Shown: positions 7,223-15,246 of the stretch, piece by piece
Position numbering within the stretch: position 1 is the first letter of the stretch
Layout: each line of letters starts with the position of its first letter
Notes under the pieces: model-generated
The model's database searches: none
What the model was told of the DNA's origin: nothing
The model's input: only the letters and a program-made list of their open reading frames with translations
From: an uncultured Pseudomonadota bacterium
GTDB taxonomy: Bacteria; Pseudomonadota; Gammaproteobacteria; Burkholderiales; Thiobacillaceae
Reading direction: 5' to 3'
Assembly (NCBI GenBank): GCA_903835655.1
Contig: CAILNT010000114.1
Span: 1 to 34,409, forward strand
Length of the DNA stretch: 34,409 nt
Made by a program: the position numbers and the translations under genes

Positions 7223-7616
7223 CCTTCCCCTCTCCCCCCGGTTGTCCGTCTGCACCCAGGCTGTAGACGTCGATTTCACCATGGCGGCCCGGGTTGAGAT
7301 AGAGGTAGGGATTGCCCCAGGGGTCCTTGGGCAGCTTTTCCAGATAGCCGCCGTTCTTCCAGTTTCCCGGGATGGGCTCGATCGCAGGCTTCGTCACCAG
7401 AGCCTGCAAGCCCTGCTCCGTGCTGGGATAGCGGATGTTGTCCAGACGGTACAGCTTGAGGGCCTGAACCACGCTGGCGATGTCCTGGGTCGCCGCCATG
7501 GCGCGGGCATCGTCCGGCCGGTTCATGATCTTGGGGGCGATCATCGCCGCCAGCACGCCCAGGATGACCAGGACGACCATGAGTTCGATGAGGGTAAAGC
7601 CGCGCATTTGTTTCAT
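7194..7616 (-). CDS. gspG: Type II secretion major pseudopilin G
   Basis: The major subunit of the pseudopilus, 140 aa. ATG 7616 follows AAGAGG at a spacing of 7 bases; a TTG two codons earlier is less likely. The site is MKQMRG|FTLIELMVVLVILGV with Glu +5. The hallmark GspG body follows: MNRPDDARAMAATQDIASV, YRLDNIRYPSTEQGLQALV, and the C-terminal LPKDPWGNPYLYLNPG...YSLGADGQPGG, which in the family forms a calcium site. Typical length. Confidence 0.95.
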   Translation of the reverse strand: MKQMRGFTLIELMVVLVILGVLAAMIAPKIMNRPDDARAMAATQDIASVVQALKLYRLDNIRYPSTEQGLQALVTKPAIEPIPGNWKNGGYLEKLPKDPWGNPYLYLNPGRHGEIDVYSLGADGQPGGEGKDADIGSWMQ

Positions 7617-7626
7617 ATCCAACCTC

Positions 7627-8829
7627 TTAGTGCACTAGGCGATTCATGTCGATGATGGGTTCCAGGGTGGCCAGCACGATGACCAGCACCACGGCACCCA
7701 TGATCAGGATCAGAAGCGGCTCCAGCACCGCGGTCAGGGCGGACAGCCGCGTTTCGGCCGACAATTCCTGCTGGCGCGCGGCCTGTTCCAGCACCCGGGA
7801 GAGTTCGCCGCTGGCCTCGCCGCTGGCCACCAGATGCAGCAGCATGCCGGGGAAGACTCCGCTTTGTTTCAGGGAGCGGCTGATGTTCTGCCCTTCGCGC
7901 ACGCGCGCCGCGGCATCCGTCGTGGCGCGGCGAAACACCTCGTCGTCCAGGGACGCGCCGGCATAGCCCAGGGCGTTGATGATCGGCACGCCGCTGCCCA
8001 CCAGCACGGACAGGGTATTGGCAAAACGGGCGCTGGCCAAACTGCTGCGCAAGCTGCCGATGATGGGCAGGCGTAGCAGGAAGTGGTGCCAGCGCAGGCG
8101 GATCGCCTCGATGGCCAGCAGGCGGCGCGCGGTGAAACCGCCGCCCAGCGCCAGGATCAGCCCGATCCACCAGGTTTCCCGAACCAGGTCGGAAACCACG
8201 ATCAGGGCGCGGGTCAGCCAGGGCAGCGTCTGCCGCGATTGCTCGAACACGGCCACCACCTGGGGCACCACATAAGTCAGCAGCACCCCGATCACCAGGA
8301 AGGCCACCAGGGTGACGATGATCGGGTAGATCAGCGCCACCCCCACCTTCTGGCGCAGAGCCTGGCCACGTTCAAGATATTCGGCCAGGCGCTCCATCAC
8401 CTGGGAGAGCGCGCCGGCTTCTTCTCCCGCCTGGATGATGGCGGCGTAATAGCGGGGAAAGGCGCGCGTATGGCGGGCGAGGGTATGACCCAGCCCCTGG
8501 CCGGCCAGGACATCCTGATGCACGCTGGCCAGCACGCCGCGCAATTTGTCCGAGTCTTCCTGCTCCACCAGAGCGGCCAGGGCGCGTTCGATGTTCAGGC
8601 CCGCCAGCAGGAGGGTGGCGAACTGGCGCGAGAACAGGGCCAGAGCCAGGGTCGGGATGTGGCGATCGCTCTTGCCCCCCGTGGCGGGGGCGTCGCGCGC
8701 CACTACTTCCTCGGGCAGCAGCCCCTGTTCCCGCAGGCGGGCGCGCGCCGCACGCGCGTGCTCCGCCTCCATCTCGCCACGGTGGCGCGTGCCCTGGACA
8801 TCCAGCGCGACGTAGCGCCAGGCACTCAC
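7627..8829 (-). CDS. gspF: Type II secretion inner-membrane platform protein F
   Basis: GspF is the polytopic core of the assembly platform, working with GspE. The 400-aa protein begins at GTG 8829 (MSAWRYVALDVQGTRHRGE). It has the two repeated GspF domains: the first with LALFSRQFATLLLAGLNIERAL and GEEAGALSQVMERLAEYLE, the second with FANTLSVLVGSGVPIINAL and SGEASGELSRVLEQAARQQ. Hydrophobic segments lie near residues 170-195, 220-240 and at the C-terminus (LLILIMGAVVLVIVLA). Ten bases separate its stop from the gspG start. Confidence 0.94.
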   Translation of the reverse strand: MSAWRYVALDVQGTRHRGEMEAEHARAARARLREQGLLPEEVVARDAPATGGKSDRHIPTLALALFSRQFATLLLAGLNIERALAALVEQEDSDKLRGVLASVHQDVLAGQGLGHTLARHTRAFPRYYAAIIQAGEEAGALSQVMERLAEYLERGQALRQKVGVALIYPIIVTLVAFLVIGVLLTYVVPQVVAVFEQSRQTLPWLTRALIVVSDLVRETWWIGLILALGGGFTARRLLAIEAIRLRWHHFLLRLPIIGSLRSSLASARFANTLSVLVGSGVPIINALGYAGASLDDEVFRRATTDAAARVREGQNISRSLKQSGVFPGMLLHLVASGEASGELSRVLEQAARQQELSAETRLSALTAVLEPLLILIMGAVVLVIVLATLEPIIDMNRLVH

Positions 8830-8863
8830 CGGGGCACCCCGTCAGCAGCGTGGGGTACCGGGA

Positions 8864-10330
8864 TCATGCCGCCTCCCGAGTGACCCTCAGCACTTCTTCG
8901 ATGGAGGTTTCTCCCGCGAGCACCCAGCGCAGGCCGTCCTCGCGCAGCAGATGCATGCCATGGCTCGCCGCGTACTGGCGCAGGTGGTGCTCGCCGGCGT
9001 CGTCATGGATCAGGCGGCGCAGCGATTCGTCCACGTTCATGAGTTCGTAGAGGCCGGTGCGGCCGCGGTAGCCGGTCTGGTTGCACTGCTCGCAGCCGTG
9101 GGCGAGATAGGCCCGGGCTGGCGGTTCGCTGGCGCTCAAGGTCGACCATTCCTGGGCGCTGGGCTGGTAGGCCGTCTTGCAATGCGGGCAGAGGCGGCGC
9201 ACCAGGCGTTGCGCCAGCACGCCGATCAGGCTCGAACCCAGGAGGAAGGGCTCGATGCCCATGTCCTTCAAACGAGTCACGGCGCTGACCGCGTCGTTGG
9301 TATGCAAGGTGGCGATCACCAGGTGGCCGGTCAGGCTGGCCTGGACGGCGATCTGCGCGGTTTCCAGGTCGCGGATCTCGCCCACCAGGATGACATCCGG
9401 GTCCTGGCGCAGGATGGAGCGCAGGGCGCGCGCGAAGCTCATGTCGACTCGGGCATTGACCTGGGTCTGGCCGATGCCATCGAGGTCGTACTCGATGGGG
9501 TCTTCCACGGTCATGATGTTGAGCGCGGTGTGGTCCAGGCGCGACAAGGCGGCATACAGGGTCGTGGTCTTGCCCGAACCGGTGGGGCCGGTGACCAGTA
9601 GGATGCCGTGCGGCTCGCCGATGAGCCGGTCCATCTGCCCCAATACTTCCGGGTTCATGCCCAGGCGATCTAGATGTAGCCGCTCGGCGTTCTTGGCCAG
9701 CAGACGCAAGACCACGCGCTCGCCGTGGCCCGTGGGCAGGGTGGAGACGCGCACGTCGATGTGCTGGCCGCCCAGGCGGATGGCGATGCGGCCGTCCTGG
9801 GGCAGGCGTTTCTCGGCGATGTCCATGTCCGCCATCACCTTGATGCGCGAAGCCAGGGCGGCATGCAGGGCGCGGGGCGGCTCGAAGATGTCCTTCAGGA
9901 CGCCGTCGACGCGAAAACGCACCAGGGAACGGCTCTCGAAGGGTTCGATGTGGATGTCCGAGGTGCCCTCGCGCAAGGCCTGCATGAATACCAGGTTGAT
10001 CAGCTTGATGATGGGCGCGTCGTCATCCGCGTCGAGCAGATCCTGGATGCGCCGGCTGTCCTGCATCAGGCTGGAGAGTTCCGCTTCTTCGCCCAGGCCG
10101 TCGAACAGGCCGCTGGAATCCTCGCCCTCGGCATAGCCGGCGGAGAGCGCCGCGGCGAAGTCTGCCTCGCTCAGCACGGTGACTAGCAGGGGCAGGCCGT
10201 AATGGCGGCGCAACTCGGCCAGGGCTTCCGCCCGGGTGCTGGTCCGCACCGTGACGGCCAGCCCGCCCGTCGCGTCCGGCGAGGCCAGCACGCCGGCCGA
10301 GCGGGCATAGGCGTAGGGGATGCGCTTCAC
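8864..10330 (-). CDS. gspE: Type II secretion ATPase E
   Basis: GspE is the cytoplasmic hexameric ATPase that drives the pseudopilus. I start at GTG 10330, 16 bp after the gspD stop, giving 488 aa (MKRIPYAYARSAGVLAS); the frame is open further upstream but only through gspD. Visible motifs are Walker A GPTGSGKT at about 248-255, the Asp box EDPIEYDLDGIGQ at about 276-288, Walker B region DPDVILVGEIRD at about 310-321, the His box TGHLVIATLHTNDA, and four zinc-binding Cys (CPHC at about 381-384 and CEQC at about 413-416). All key residues of the family are present. Confidence 0.94.
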   Translation of the reverse strand: MKRIPYAYARSAGVLASPDATGGLAVTVRTSTRAEALAELRRHYGLPLLVTVLSEADFAAALSAGYAEGEDSSGLFDGLGEEAELSSLMQDSRRIQDLLDADDDAPIIKLINLVFMQALREGTSDIHIEPFESRSLVRFRVDGVLKDIFEPPRALHAALASRIKVMADMDIAEKRLPQDGRIAIRLGGQHIDVRVSTLPTGHGERVVLRLLAKNAERLHLDRLGMNPEVLGQMDRLIGEPHGILLVTGPTGSGKTTTLYAALSRLDHTALNIMTVEDPIEYDLDGIGQTQVNARVDMSFARALRSILRQDPDVILVGEIRDLETAQIAVQASLTGHLVIATLHTNDAVSAVTRLKDMGIEPFLLGSSLIGVLAQRLVRRLCPHCKTAYQPSAQEWSTLSASEPPARAYLAHGCEQCNQTGYRGRTGLYELMNVDESLRRLIHDDAGEHHLRQYAASHGMHLLREDGLRWVLAGETSIEEVLRVTREAA

Positions 10331-10346
10331 GAGAGCGTATCCTGCC

Positions 10347-12395
10347 TCACAGGGCAAACCCGGGCGCTGTCTGCACCGGCTGCGGCGTCGGCCGGGAGCG
10401 CGGCGGCAGCGTGGTGACGGGGACATCCGGCAGCATGACCCTGTGCGGCGGCGTCTGACTCTTCTGCACGCCGACGATGTAGTCGTAGCGCGGGTCGGTC
10501 ATCGCCGCGGCTGCGGTGGCATCGCGGATGATCGTCGGGCGCAGGAAGATCATCAGATTGGTCTTGTTGTGGGTTCGGTTGCTGTAGCGAAACAGGTTGC
10601 CCAGGAGCGGGATGTCGCCCAGGAGCGGCACCTTGTCCTGGGTGTCCTGCACCTGGGTTTCGATCAGGCCGCCCAGCACCACGATCTGGCCGTCGTCGAT
10701 CAGCACCGTGGTATCGAGCGAGCGCTTGTTGGTCGCCGCCAGGACGCCGCCGCTTCCCTGGACGCTGGAGACTTCCTCGGAGACCACCAGGCGCACCGTG
10801 CCGCCTTCGCTGATCTGCGGCTTCACCTTCAGGATCAGGCCGACGTCCTTGCGCTCGATGGTGGTGAAGGGCGAGGCGCTGGTGCCGGAACTGACCTGAT
10901 AGGAGCCGGTCTGGAAGGGCACGTTGGAACCGACGGAAATCTTGGCTTCCTCGTTGTCCAGGGTGAGCAGGCTGGGCGTGGAGAGGATGTTGGCGTTGGC
11001 GTCGGTCTCCAGGGCGGAGGCGAGGACGCCCAGGCTGTAGAACTGGACGGCGGGGGTGACCGTGCTGATAGCCCCGGTGACCGCGTTAGTGGAAGTGGTT
11101 GCCGCGACCAGGGTCTGTAAGCCGCCGCCCGCTCCGATGTTGAAGCCCTGGGTGGCGCCGGCCACGGCGGAGAGCGGGTTCGAGGCCAGGGTGCCGATGT
11201 TGTTGCTGCCGCTGTTGCCGAAACCGCCGATGAGGCCGTTGGTGCCCGCGTGCATCCACTGGATGCCGAACTGCGCCGCCTTGTCTGCCGAGACTTCGGC
11301 GATCAGGGCCTCGATCAGCACCTGGGCGCGGCGCACGTCGAGCTTCTCCACCACCGCCTTGAGGTTGTTGTACACGGCTTCGGGCGCGGTGATGATGAGT
11401 GCGTTGCTGGAGGCATCGGCCTGGATCATGCCCGGGCCGCCGCTGTCGCCCTTGCCAGTGGCTTGTCCCGCGGTGGGTTGCGCCGAGGTCTGGCCCAGGG
11501 CCTGGGTATCCGAATTCAGGATATTGCGCAGGGTCTTGGCGACGTCCACCGCCTGCGCATTTTTCAGGTAGATCAGGTGCACATTGCCCGCCACCTGGGT
11601 GGGTACGTCCAGGGTGGAGACCAGGCTCTGCACCTTGCCCAACAGGCTGGGGTCGTGGGCGCGCACGATCAGGCTGTTGGAGCGATCGTCCACCGCCACT
11701 TGCGGCAGGTCGTTGGAGCCGCCCGGTACCGCGCCCGTGGAGGTGAATACCCGGGTGATCAGGGCGGCGATGTTCTGCGCGGAGGCGTATTTGAGGGGAA
11801 TCAGCACCGGTTCGTCCGTGCTGGGGACGTCGAGGTTGTTGATGACCTGCTCCAGCCGGGCAAGGTTGTCGCTGTAATCGGTCACCAGCAGGGTGTTGGT
11901 TCCGGCGTCGGCATTGATCGCGCTGTTCGCGCCCACCAGGGGGCGCAAGGCGGCGAGGAGCTGGATGGCGGACTCGTGGTGCAGGGTGAACACCCGTGTG
12001 ACCATCTCGCCACCGGTCTTGCCGCGGTGCATCCTGGCCGTGGTCGGGGCGGCATAGAACTTGGCGTCCGCCTCGGGGACGATGCGCACCACGCCGTCGG
12101 ACTGGACCGCCGAGTATCCCTGCATGCGCAGCGCGGCCAGCAGGATGTCGTAAGCGACCGTGGGGTTGACCGGGCGCGGCGAGGTGATGTTGATGGTTCC
12201 CTTGACGCGAGGATCGACCACATAAGTCCGCTTCGTCATCTCGCTCATCGCCTTGATGACGGAGCCGATGTCCGCATTGACGAAATTCAGCGTGATCCAG
12301 CCGGCCGGCTGCGCCTTCTCTGCAGCCGCTCCCCCGGCCCAGGCCAGGCTGGCGCAGAGCACCAAGGCATGACGCCATCCCATGGAAGTGCTCAT
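10347..12395 (-). CDS. gspD: Type II secretion outer-membrane secretin D
   Basis: GspD forms the outer-membrane channel. The 682-aa product has a signal peptide (residues 1 to about 25, MGWRHALVLCASLAWAGGAAA), an N0 domain (LNFVNADIGSVIKAMSEMT), N1-N3 repeats (VLIPLKYASAQNIAALITRVF; VHLIYLKNAQAVDVAKTLRNI) and the C-terminal secretin domain with VPLLGDIPLLGNLFRY and NLMIFLRPTIIRD. A Gly/Ser/Asn-rich insert at about residues 390-440 is usual in the secretin core. Its ATG overlaps the gspC stop by four bases. The tail, rich in Pro and Thr (TLPPRSRPTPQPVQ), could interact with a pilotin; none is seen here. Confidence 0.95.
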   Translation of the reverse strand: MSTSMGWRHALVLCASLAWAGGAAAEKAQPAGWITLNFVNADIGSVIKAMSEMTKRTYVVDPRVKGTINITSPRPVNPTVAYDILLAALRMQGYSAVQSDGVVRIVPEADAKFYAAPTTARMHRGKTGGEMVTRVFTLHHESAIQLLAALRPLVGANSAINADAGTNTLLVTDYSDNLARLEQVINNLDVPSTDEPVLIPLKYASAQNIAALITRVFTSTGAVPGGSNDLPQVAVDDRSNSLIVRAHDPSLLGKVQSLVSTLDVPTQVAGNVHLIYLKNAQAVDVAKTLRNILNSDTQALGQTSAQPTAGQATGKGDSGGPGMIQADASSNALIITAPEAVYNNLKAVVEKLDVRRAQVLIEALIAEVSADKAAQFGIQWMHAGTNGLIGGFGNSGSNNIGTLASNPLSAVAGATQGFNIGAGGGLQTLVAATTSTNAVTGAISTVTPAVQFYSLGVLASALETDANANILSTPSLLTLDNEEAKISVGSNVPFQTGSYQVSSGTSASPFTTIERKDVGLILKVKPQISEGGTVRLVVSEEVSSVQGSGGVLAATNKRSLDTTVLIDDGQIVVLGGLIETQVQDTQDKVPLLGDIPLLGNLFRYSNRTHNKTNLMIFLRPTIIRDATAAAAMTDPRYDYIVGVQKSQTPPHRVMLPDVPVTTLPPRSRPTPQPVQTAPGFAL

Positions 12396-12988
12396 TCTTC
12401 GTCTCCGGAACGATTGCGGTTGCGTGATCGACTGCGGTTTGCGGCGGGTATGCCCGGGGCCGCGGCCATCTGCTCAGGAGCGATCTGGGCCGGGACGGTC
12501 ACGCTAGGCGCAGCCGGTGTGACCGGTGCGGCCGGTTGGCCGGAATCCGCGCTGACCGGCCCCATGCTGAGCAGCAGTTCCTTCGTGGTGGCGGCGCTCT
12601 GGAGTATCACGCGATCCCTTTCGATCTGTTTGAGTGTCACCCCGGGAACGACTTCTTCTCCGGGGAAGATGGATACCGCACCCGCCGGGGTGCGGAAGGT
12701 GGCGAATCCGCCAGCGCGCGAGCCCGCGAACACGCCGCTCAGGGACAGGCCTTCGATGGCCTGGGTGTGTGCCTCGCCGCCGCCGAACAACGGGATGAGG
12801 TTTCCGGCCTCCGGCTGGACGAGGGCTGCACTGGGTAACCTGGCCACGGGGCGCGGCGCGGACAGCTCGGTGAGCCAGTGGCCGGCGAGGACGATCGCTC
12901 CCAGCGCCACGGCCAGGCCGAGCAGGCGAGTCGAGGCATCGAACAGGGCCGGAATGGGGAGGGGAAGTTTGAACAATTCGCTATTCAC
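12392..12988 (-). CDS. gspC: Type II secretion system protein C (short form)
   Basis: GspC connects the inner-membrane platform to the secretin. This first gene of the operon starts with GTG 12988 and encodes 198 aa. There is one membrane segment at about residues 22-40 (LLGLAVALGAIVLAGHWL), then a homology-region domain (AIEGLSLSGVFAGSRAGGFATF, then FPGEEVVPGVTLKQIERDRVIL), followed by a Pro/Ala-rich stretch and a basic tail (ANRSRSRNRNRSGDEE). There is no PDZ domain or coiled coil after the HR domain, so it is short compared with the usual 250-300 residues. No Shine-Dalgarno motif precedes the GTG. Confidence 0.86.
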   Translation of the reverse strand: MNSELFKLPLPIPALFDASTRLLGLAVALGAIVLAGHWLTELSAPRPVARLPSAALVQPEAGNLIPLFGGGEAHTQAIEGLSLSGVFAGSRAGGFATFRTPAGAVSIFPGEEVVPGVTLKQIERDRVILQSAATTKELLLSMGPVSADSGQPAAPVTPAAPSVTVPAQIAPEQMAAAPGIPAANRSRSRNRNRSGDEE

Positions 12989-12996
12989 GGCAGGGG

Positions 12997-13002
12997 ATCA
13001 TA
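12997..13002 (-). promoter_or_regulatory. Possible -10 box for the gsp operon
   Basis: TATGAT on the minus strand lies eight bases before the gspC GTG. If used, transcription would begin almost at the start codon, giving a near-leaderless mRNA, consistent with the missing ribosome site. No convincing -35 partner is seen at 16-18 bp. The rest of the 130-bp gap (12989-13118) shows nothing else I can name. Confidence 0.2.
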
Positions 13003-13118
13003 CACAACAAGCTTGAAAAAGAGCGCCATCGTATCCCTGCCACCCGCCCCAGGGCGCGATTGCCGGCCGCGAGCGTGCTTTTTATTTGATCGGCGACAAG
13101 CGCACCTCGGTTCGGGTT

Positions 13119-13355
13119 CTAGGAATCAAGCCAGCCCTCGATCTTCTTGCGATCCGGTACGCCGCCGGCATGGACGACTCGGCCGTCGATCACCACGCCC
13201 GGGGTGGACAGGACGCCGTAGCCGAGGATGGCGGCCATGTCCGTGATTTTTTCTAGTTCGATGGCAGCCCCCCTGGCGGCAGCGACTTCCACGATCAGCT
13301 TCGCCGTGGTTTCGCAATTGCGGCAGCCCGTGCCGAGGACTTTGATTTGTTTCAT
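13119..13355 (-). CDS. Small thioredoxin-fold protein (redox-active disulfide protein 2 type)
   Basis: A 78-aa glutaredoxin/thioredoxin-like protein. ATG 13355 follows AGGAG at a spacing of 6 bases; an open extension of 12 codons upstream lacks such a site. The active site is GTGCRNCETT (Cys11 and Cys14) followed by a helix, then LSTPGVVIDGRVVHAGGVP with the cis-Pro typical of the fold (thioredoxin_3 family). Small proteins of this type often lie beside YraQ/ArsP-type permeases and ArsR regulators, as here. I infer a thiol-redox helper in metalloid or metal export; direct substrate unknown. Confidence 0.85.
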   Translation of the reverse strand: MKQIKVLGTGCRNCETTAKLIVEVAAARGAAIELEKITDMAAILGYGVLSTPGVVIDGRVVHAGGVPDRKKIEGWLDS

Positions 13356-13381
13356 GCTCAACTCCTGTGTGTGGGTGTAGG

Positions 13382-13705
13382 TCAGCAACACGCCTTGCCC
13401 GATGCCGTGGGCGTGCAGCAGGTGCCGGTCTGGATCACGGCGATGTTGGCGAAGGGATCGGCGTGTATCTTCGGTTTCGCCGGCGCGTAGCCGGCGTCAT
13501 AGTCCGCGTCGAATGTCGCGTCCAGCGATTGCGCGGCTTCGTCGCGGATGTGCCGGGCGATTTCGATCACGCTGTCGATCTGCTCCTTCGCCACGCCGTA
13601 TTCCTTGAGCCTGGCAACCTGGCACAGGCCCTGCTTGGGATGGTTGGAAGCGATGTTCGCCGCGAGCGAGATCAGAGCGACGATGGAAGGGTGCAATTCA
13701 GTCAT
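13382..13705 (-). CDS. AhpD/carboxymuconolactone decarboxylase-like small protein with Cys-pair tail
   Basis: A 107-aa protein. ATG 13705 follows GAGG at a spacing of 7 bases. The body ALISLAANIASNHPKQGLC then VARLKEYGVAKEQIDSVIEIARHIR resembles the helical AhpD/CMD fold (alkylhydroperoxidase-like), but the redox CxxC is replaced: only one Cys remains in that loop. The C-terminus has an unusual tail, GTCCTPTASGKACC, with two Cys pairs that could bind a soft metal or metalloid. It lies between the permease and thioredoxin genes (52 bp and 26 bp gaps). The fold call is by pattern only; function is not established. Confidence 0.6.
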   Translation of the reverse strand: MTELHPSIVALISLAANIASNHPKQGLCQVARLKEYGVAKEQIDSVIEIARHIRDEAAQSLDATFDADYDAGYAPAKPKIHADPFANIAVIQTGTCCTPTASGKACC

Positions 13706-13757
13706 TTCCAAACCTCATGAGAAACGATGGGCCGCCCGGCGGCGGCCTGGGGGCGCT

Positions 13758-14726
13758 CTAAAGTACCGCGTTGAAGACGAAACCCACCAGCATGATGCCG
13801 ACGGCCACCACGCCGGCGAACACGGCGATCAGAGTGGGTTTGAGCACGCGCCGCAGGATCACCATCTCCGGCGCGGAGAGCGCGGTCACGCTCATCATGA
13901 AGGCCAGGGTCGTGCCCAGCGCAGCGCCCTTGCCGAGCAGGGCCTGGATCACGGGCAGGATGCCGGCGGCATTGCTGTACATGGGCACGCCGAGCAGGAC
14001 CGCAAAGGGCACGGCCCACCACTGCGACTTGCCCATGATCCCGGCCATCATGTCCTGCGGCACATAGCCGTGGATGCCTGCACCCAGACCGATGCCGGCA
14101 ATCAGCCAGGGCCAGACGCGGCCGACGATTTCCCGGACGTGGGATACGCCGGCTCCCAGCCGTTCGCGCCAGCTCGGGGTGCCCAACTCCAGCTCGGGCG
14201 ACTTGCCGACCTGGATGGCGCGCACCCAGTCTTCAAGATGCTGTTCCATGCCGAGGCGGCCGATCGCCAGGCCGGAGGCGATGGCCACGCCCAGGCCCAG
14301 TCCCAGGTAGAGCGCGGCGACCTTCCAGCCAAGCAAGCCGAACAGCAGGGCCAGGGCTACTTCGTTGACCATGGGCGCGGATATCAGGAAGGAGAAGGTC
14401 ACGCCCAGCGGCACGCCGGCGGAGAGAAAACCGATGAACAGCGGCACCGCGGAACAGGAGCAGAACGGCGTGACGATTCCTAAGGACGCCGCCATCACGT
14501 TGCCCAGCCCCAGCGGCTTGCCGGCTAACCAGTCACGGGTGCGCTGCGGCGAGATATAGCTGTGCACCACGCCCATGAGGAATACCACGGCGACTAGCAG
14601 CAGCAGCACCTTGGGTGTGTCGTAGAGGAAAAAATGCACGGCCTCGCCCAGGCGGCTGCCTGGCTTCAAATCGAGAAGCGGGCCGATCAGGTCGAAAGTG
14701 AGCCAGGTAGCGAAGTCGTCGAGCAT
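13758..14726 (-). CDS. YraQ/ArsP-type permease (DUF318 family)
   Basis: A polytopic inner-membrane protein of 322 aa from ATG 14726. About eight hydrophobic segments are visible, among them VLLLLVAVVFLMGVVHSYI, the conserved loop TPFCSCSAVPLFIGFLSAGV, MVNEVALALLFGLLG and GVVAVGIMLVGFVFNAVL at the end. The CSCS motif and the GVPMYSNAAGILPV segment are diagnostic of this permease family, whose studied members include ArsP exporters of organoarsenicals; others are assigned to metal efflux on weaker grounds. The frame is open upstream through arsR, but ATG 14726 fits the 34-bp gap after the arsR stop. Substrate cannot be told from sequence. Confidence 0.85.
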   Translation of the reverse strand: MLDDFATWLTFDLIGPLLDLKPGSRLGEAVHFFLYDTPKVLLLLVAVVFLMGVVHSYISPQRTRDWLAGKPLGLGNVMAASLGIVTPFCSCSAVPLFIGFLSAGVPLGVTFSFLISAPMVNEVALALLFGLLGWKVAALYLGLGLGVAIASGLAIGRLGMEQHLEDWVRAIQVGKSPELELGTPSWRERLGAGVSHVREIVGRVWPWLIAGIGLGAGIHGYVPQDMMAGIMGKSQWWAVPFAVLLGVPMYSNAAGILPVIQALLGKGAALGTTLAFMMSVTALSAPEMVILRRVLKPTLIAVFAGVVAVGIMLVGFVFNAVL

Positions 14727-14760
14727 GGTCAGGGGGTGTTGCCTATGAGTACGATGGCGC

Positions 14761-15084
14761 TCATCGCGCCGGGTTTGAACGGGTGCAGGTCGGCGATTCG
14801 CTGGCGGGCGGGGATGCCAGGCCATCTTTCATGTGCAGCAGGGTGCGGTACGCCCAGGTTGGCAGTTCGGGATGAATGCGGTAATGCATCCACACCCCTT
14901 CGCGCCGCGCAAGCACCAGGCCGGCTTCGCGCAGCACCGCCAGATGGCGGGAGACCTTGGGTTGCGAGGTACTCAGGGCTGCGTGCATCTCGCAGACGCA
15001 GCGCTCGTCGACGTCGAGCAGCATGGCCAGGAGGCGGCGCCTGACTGGATCCGCCAGGGCATCGTAAAAACGTTCTTCGTCCAT
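14761..15084 (-). CDS. arsR: ArsR/SmtB-family metalloregulator
   Basis: A 107-aa winged-helix repressor. The recognisable parts are ALADPVRRRLLAMLL (helix 1-2), the metal-binding box ERCVCEM with Cys29 and Cys31, and the DNA-binding helix STSQPKVSRHLAVLREAGLV, followed by the wing ARREGVWMHYRI. The Cys-Val-Cys pair in this place is the arsenite/antimonite site of ArsR in E. coli and plasmid R773, so As(III)-like inducers are likely, with metal choice uncertain. It heads the operon and probably represses itself from the palindrome at 15131-15160. No Shine-Dalgarno motif is evident. Confidence 0.9.
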   Translation of the reverse strand: MDEERFYDALADPVRRRLLAMLLDVDERCVCEMHAALSTSQPKVSRHLAVLREAGLVLARREGVWMHYRIHPELPTWAYRTLLHMKDGLASPPASESPTCTRSNPAR

Positions 15085-15130
15085 GCGTCAATTGAAATAC
15101 ATAGATGGCGATGTCCCATGCTAACACGGA

Positions 15131-15160
15131 CATATACATGCGTACAAACGTATGTATATG
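15131..15160. promoter_or_regulatory. Likely ArsR operator (30-bp palindrome)
   Basis: The arms CATATACATGCGT (15131-15143) and ACGTATGTATATG (15148-15160) surround a 4-bp centre and differ at a single position. The AT-rich ATATACAT half resembles the imperfect palindromes bound by ArsR dimers. It lies 46 bp upstream of the arsR start, where binding would block the promoter. Confidence 0.65.
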
Positions 15161-15246
15161 AGTGTAAACGGGGTTGGGCAGGGACCCATCGGCTAGTTCC
15201 GTCGGCGCCAGTCCACCAGCGAGGGTTCGAGTTATCCTGCGAAAAA

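Noticed and set aside
10320-11120. 266-aa plus-strand open frame rich in His, Gly and Asp
   Set aside because: Shadow of gspD with typical compositional bias and no domain.
2347-12988. Type IV pilus or competence system
   Set aside because: Gene order and the GspC, GspD, GspK, GspL, GspM and GspN proteins identify a type II secretion system, not a pilus locus.
11250-13016. 588-aa open frame on the plus strand opposite gspD and gspC
   Set aside because: It is antisense to gspD and gspC, which have convincing motifs and tight operon overlaps; long antisense frames are common at this GC content.
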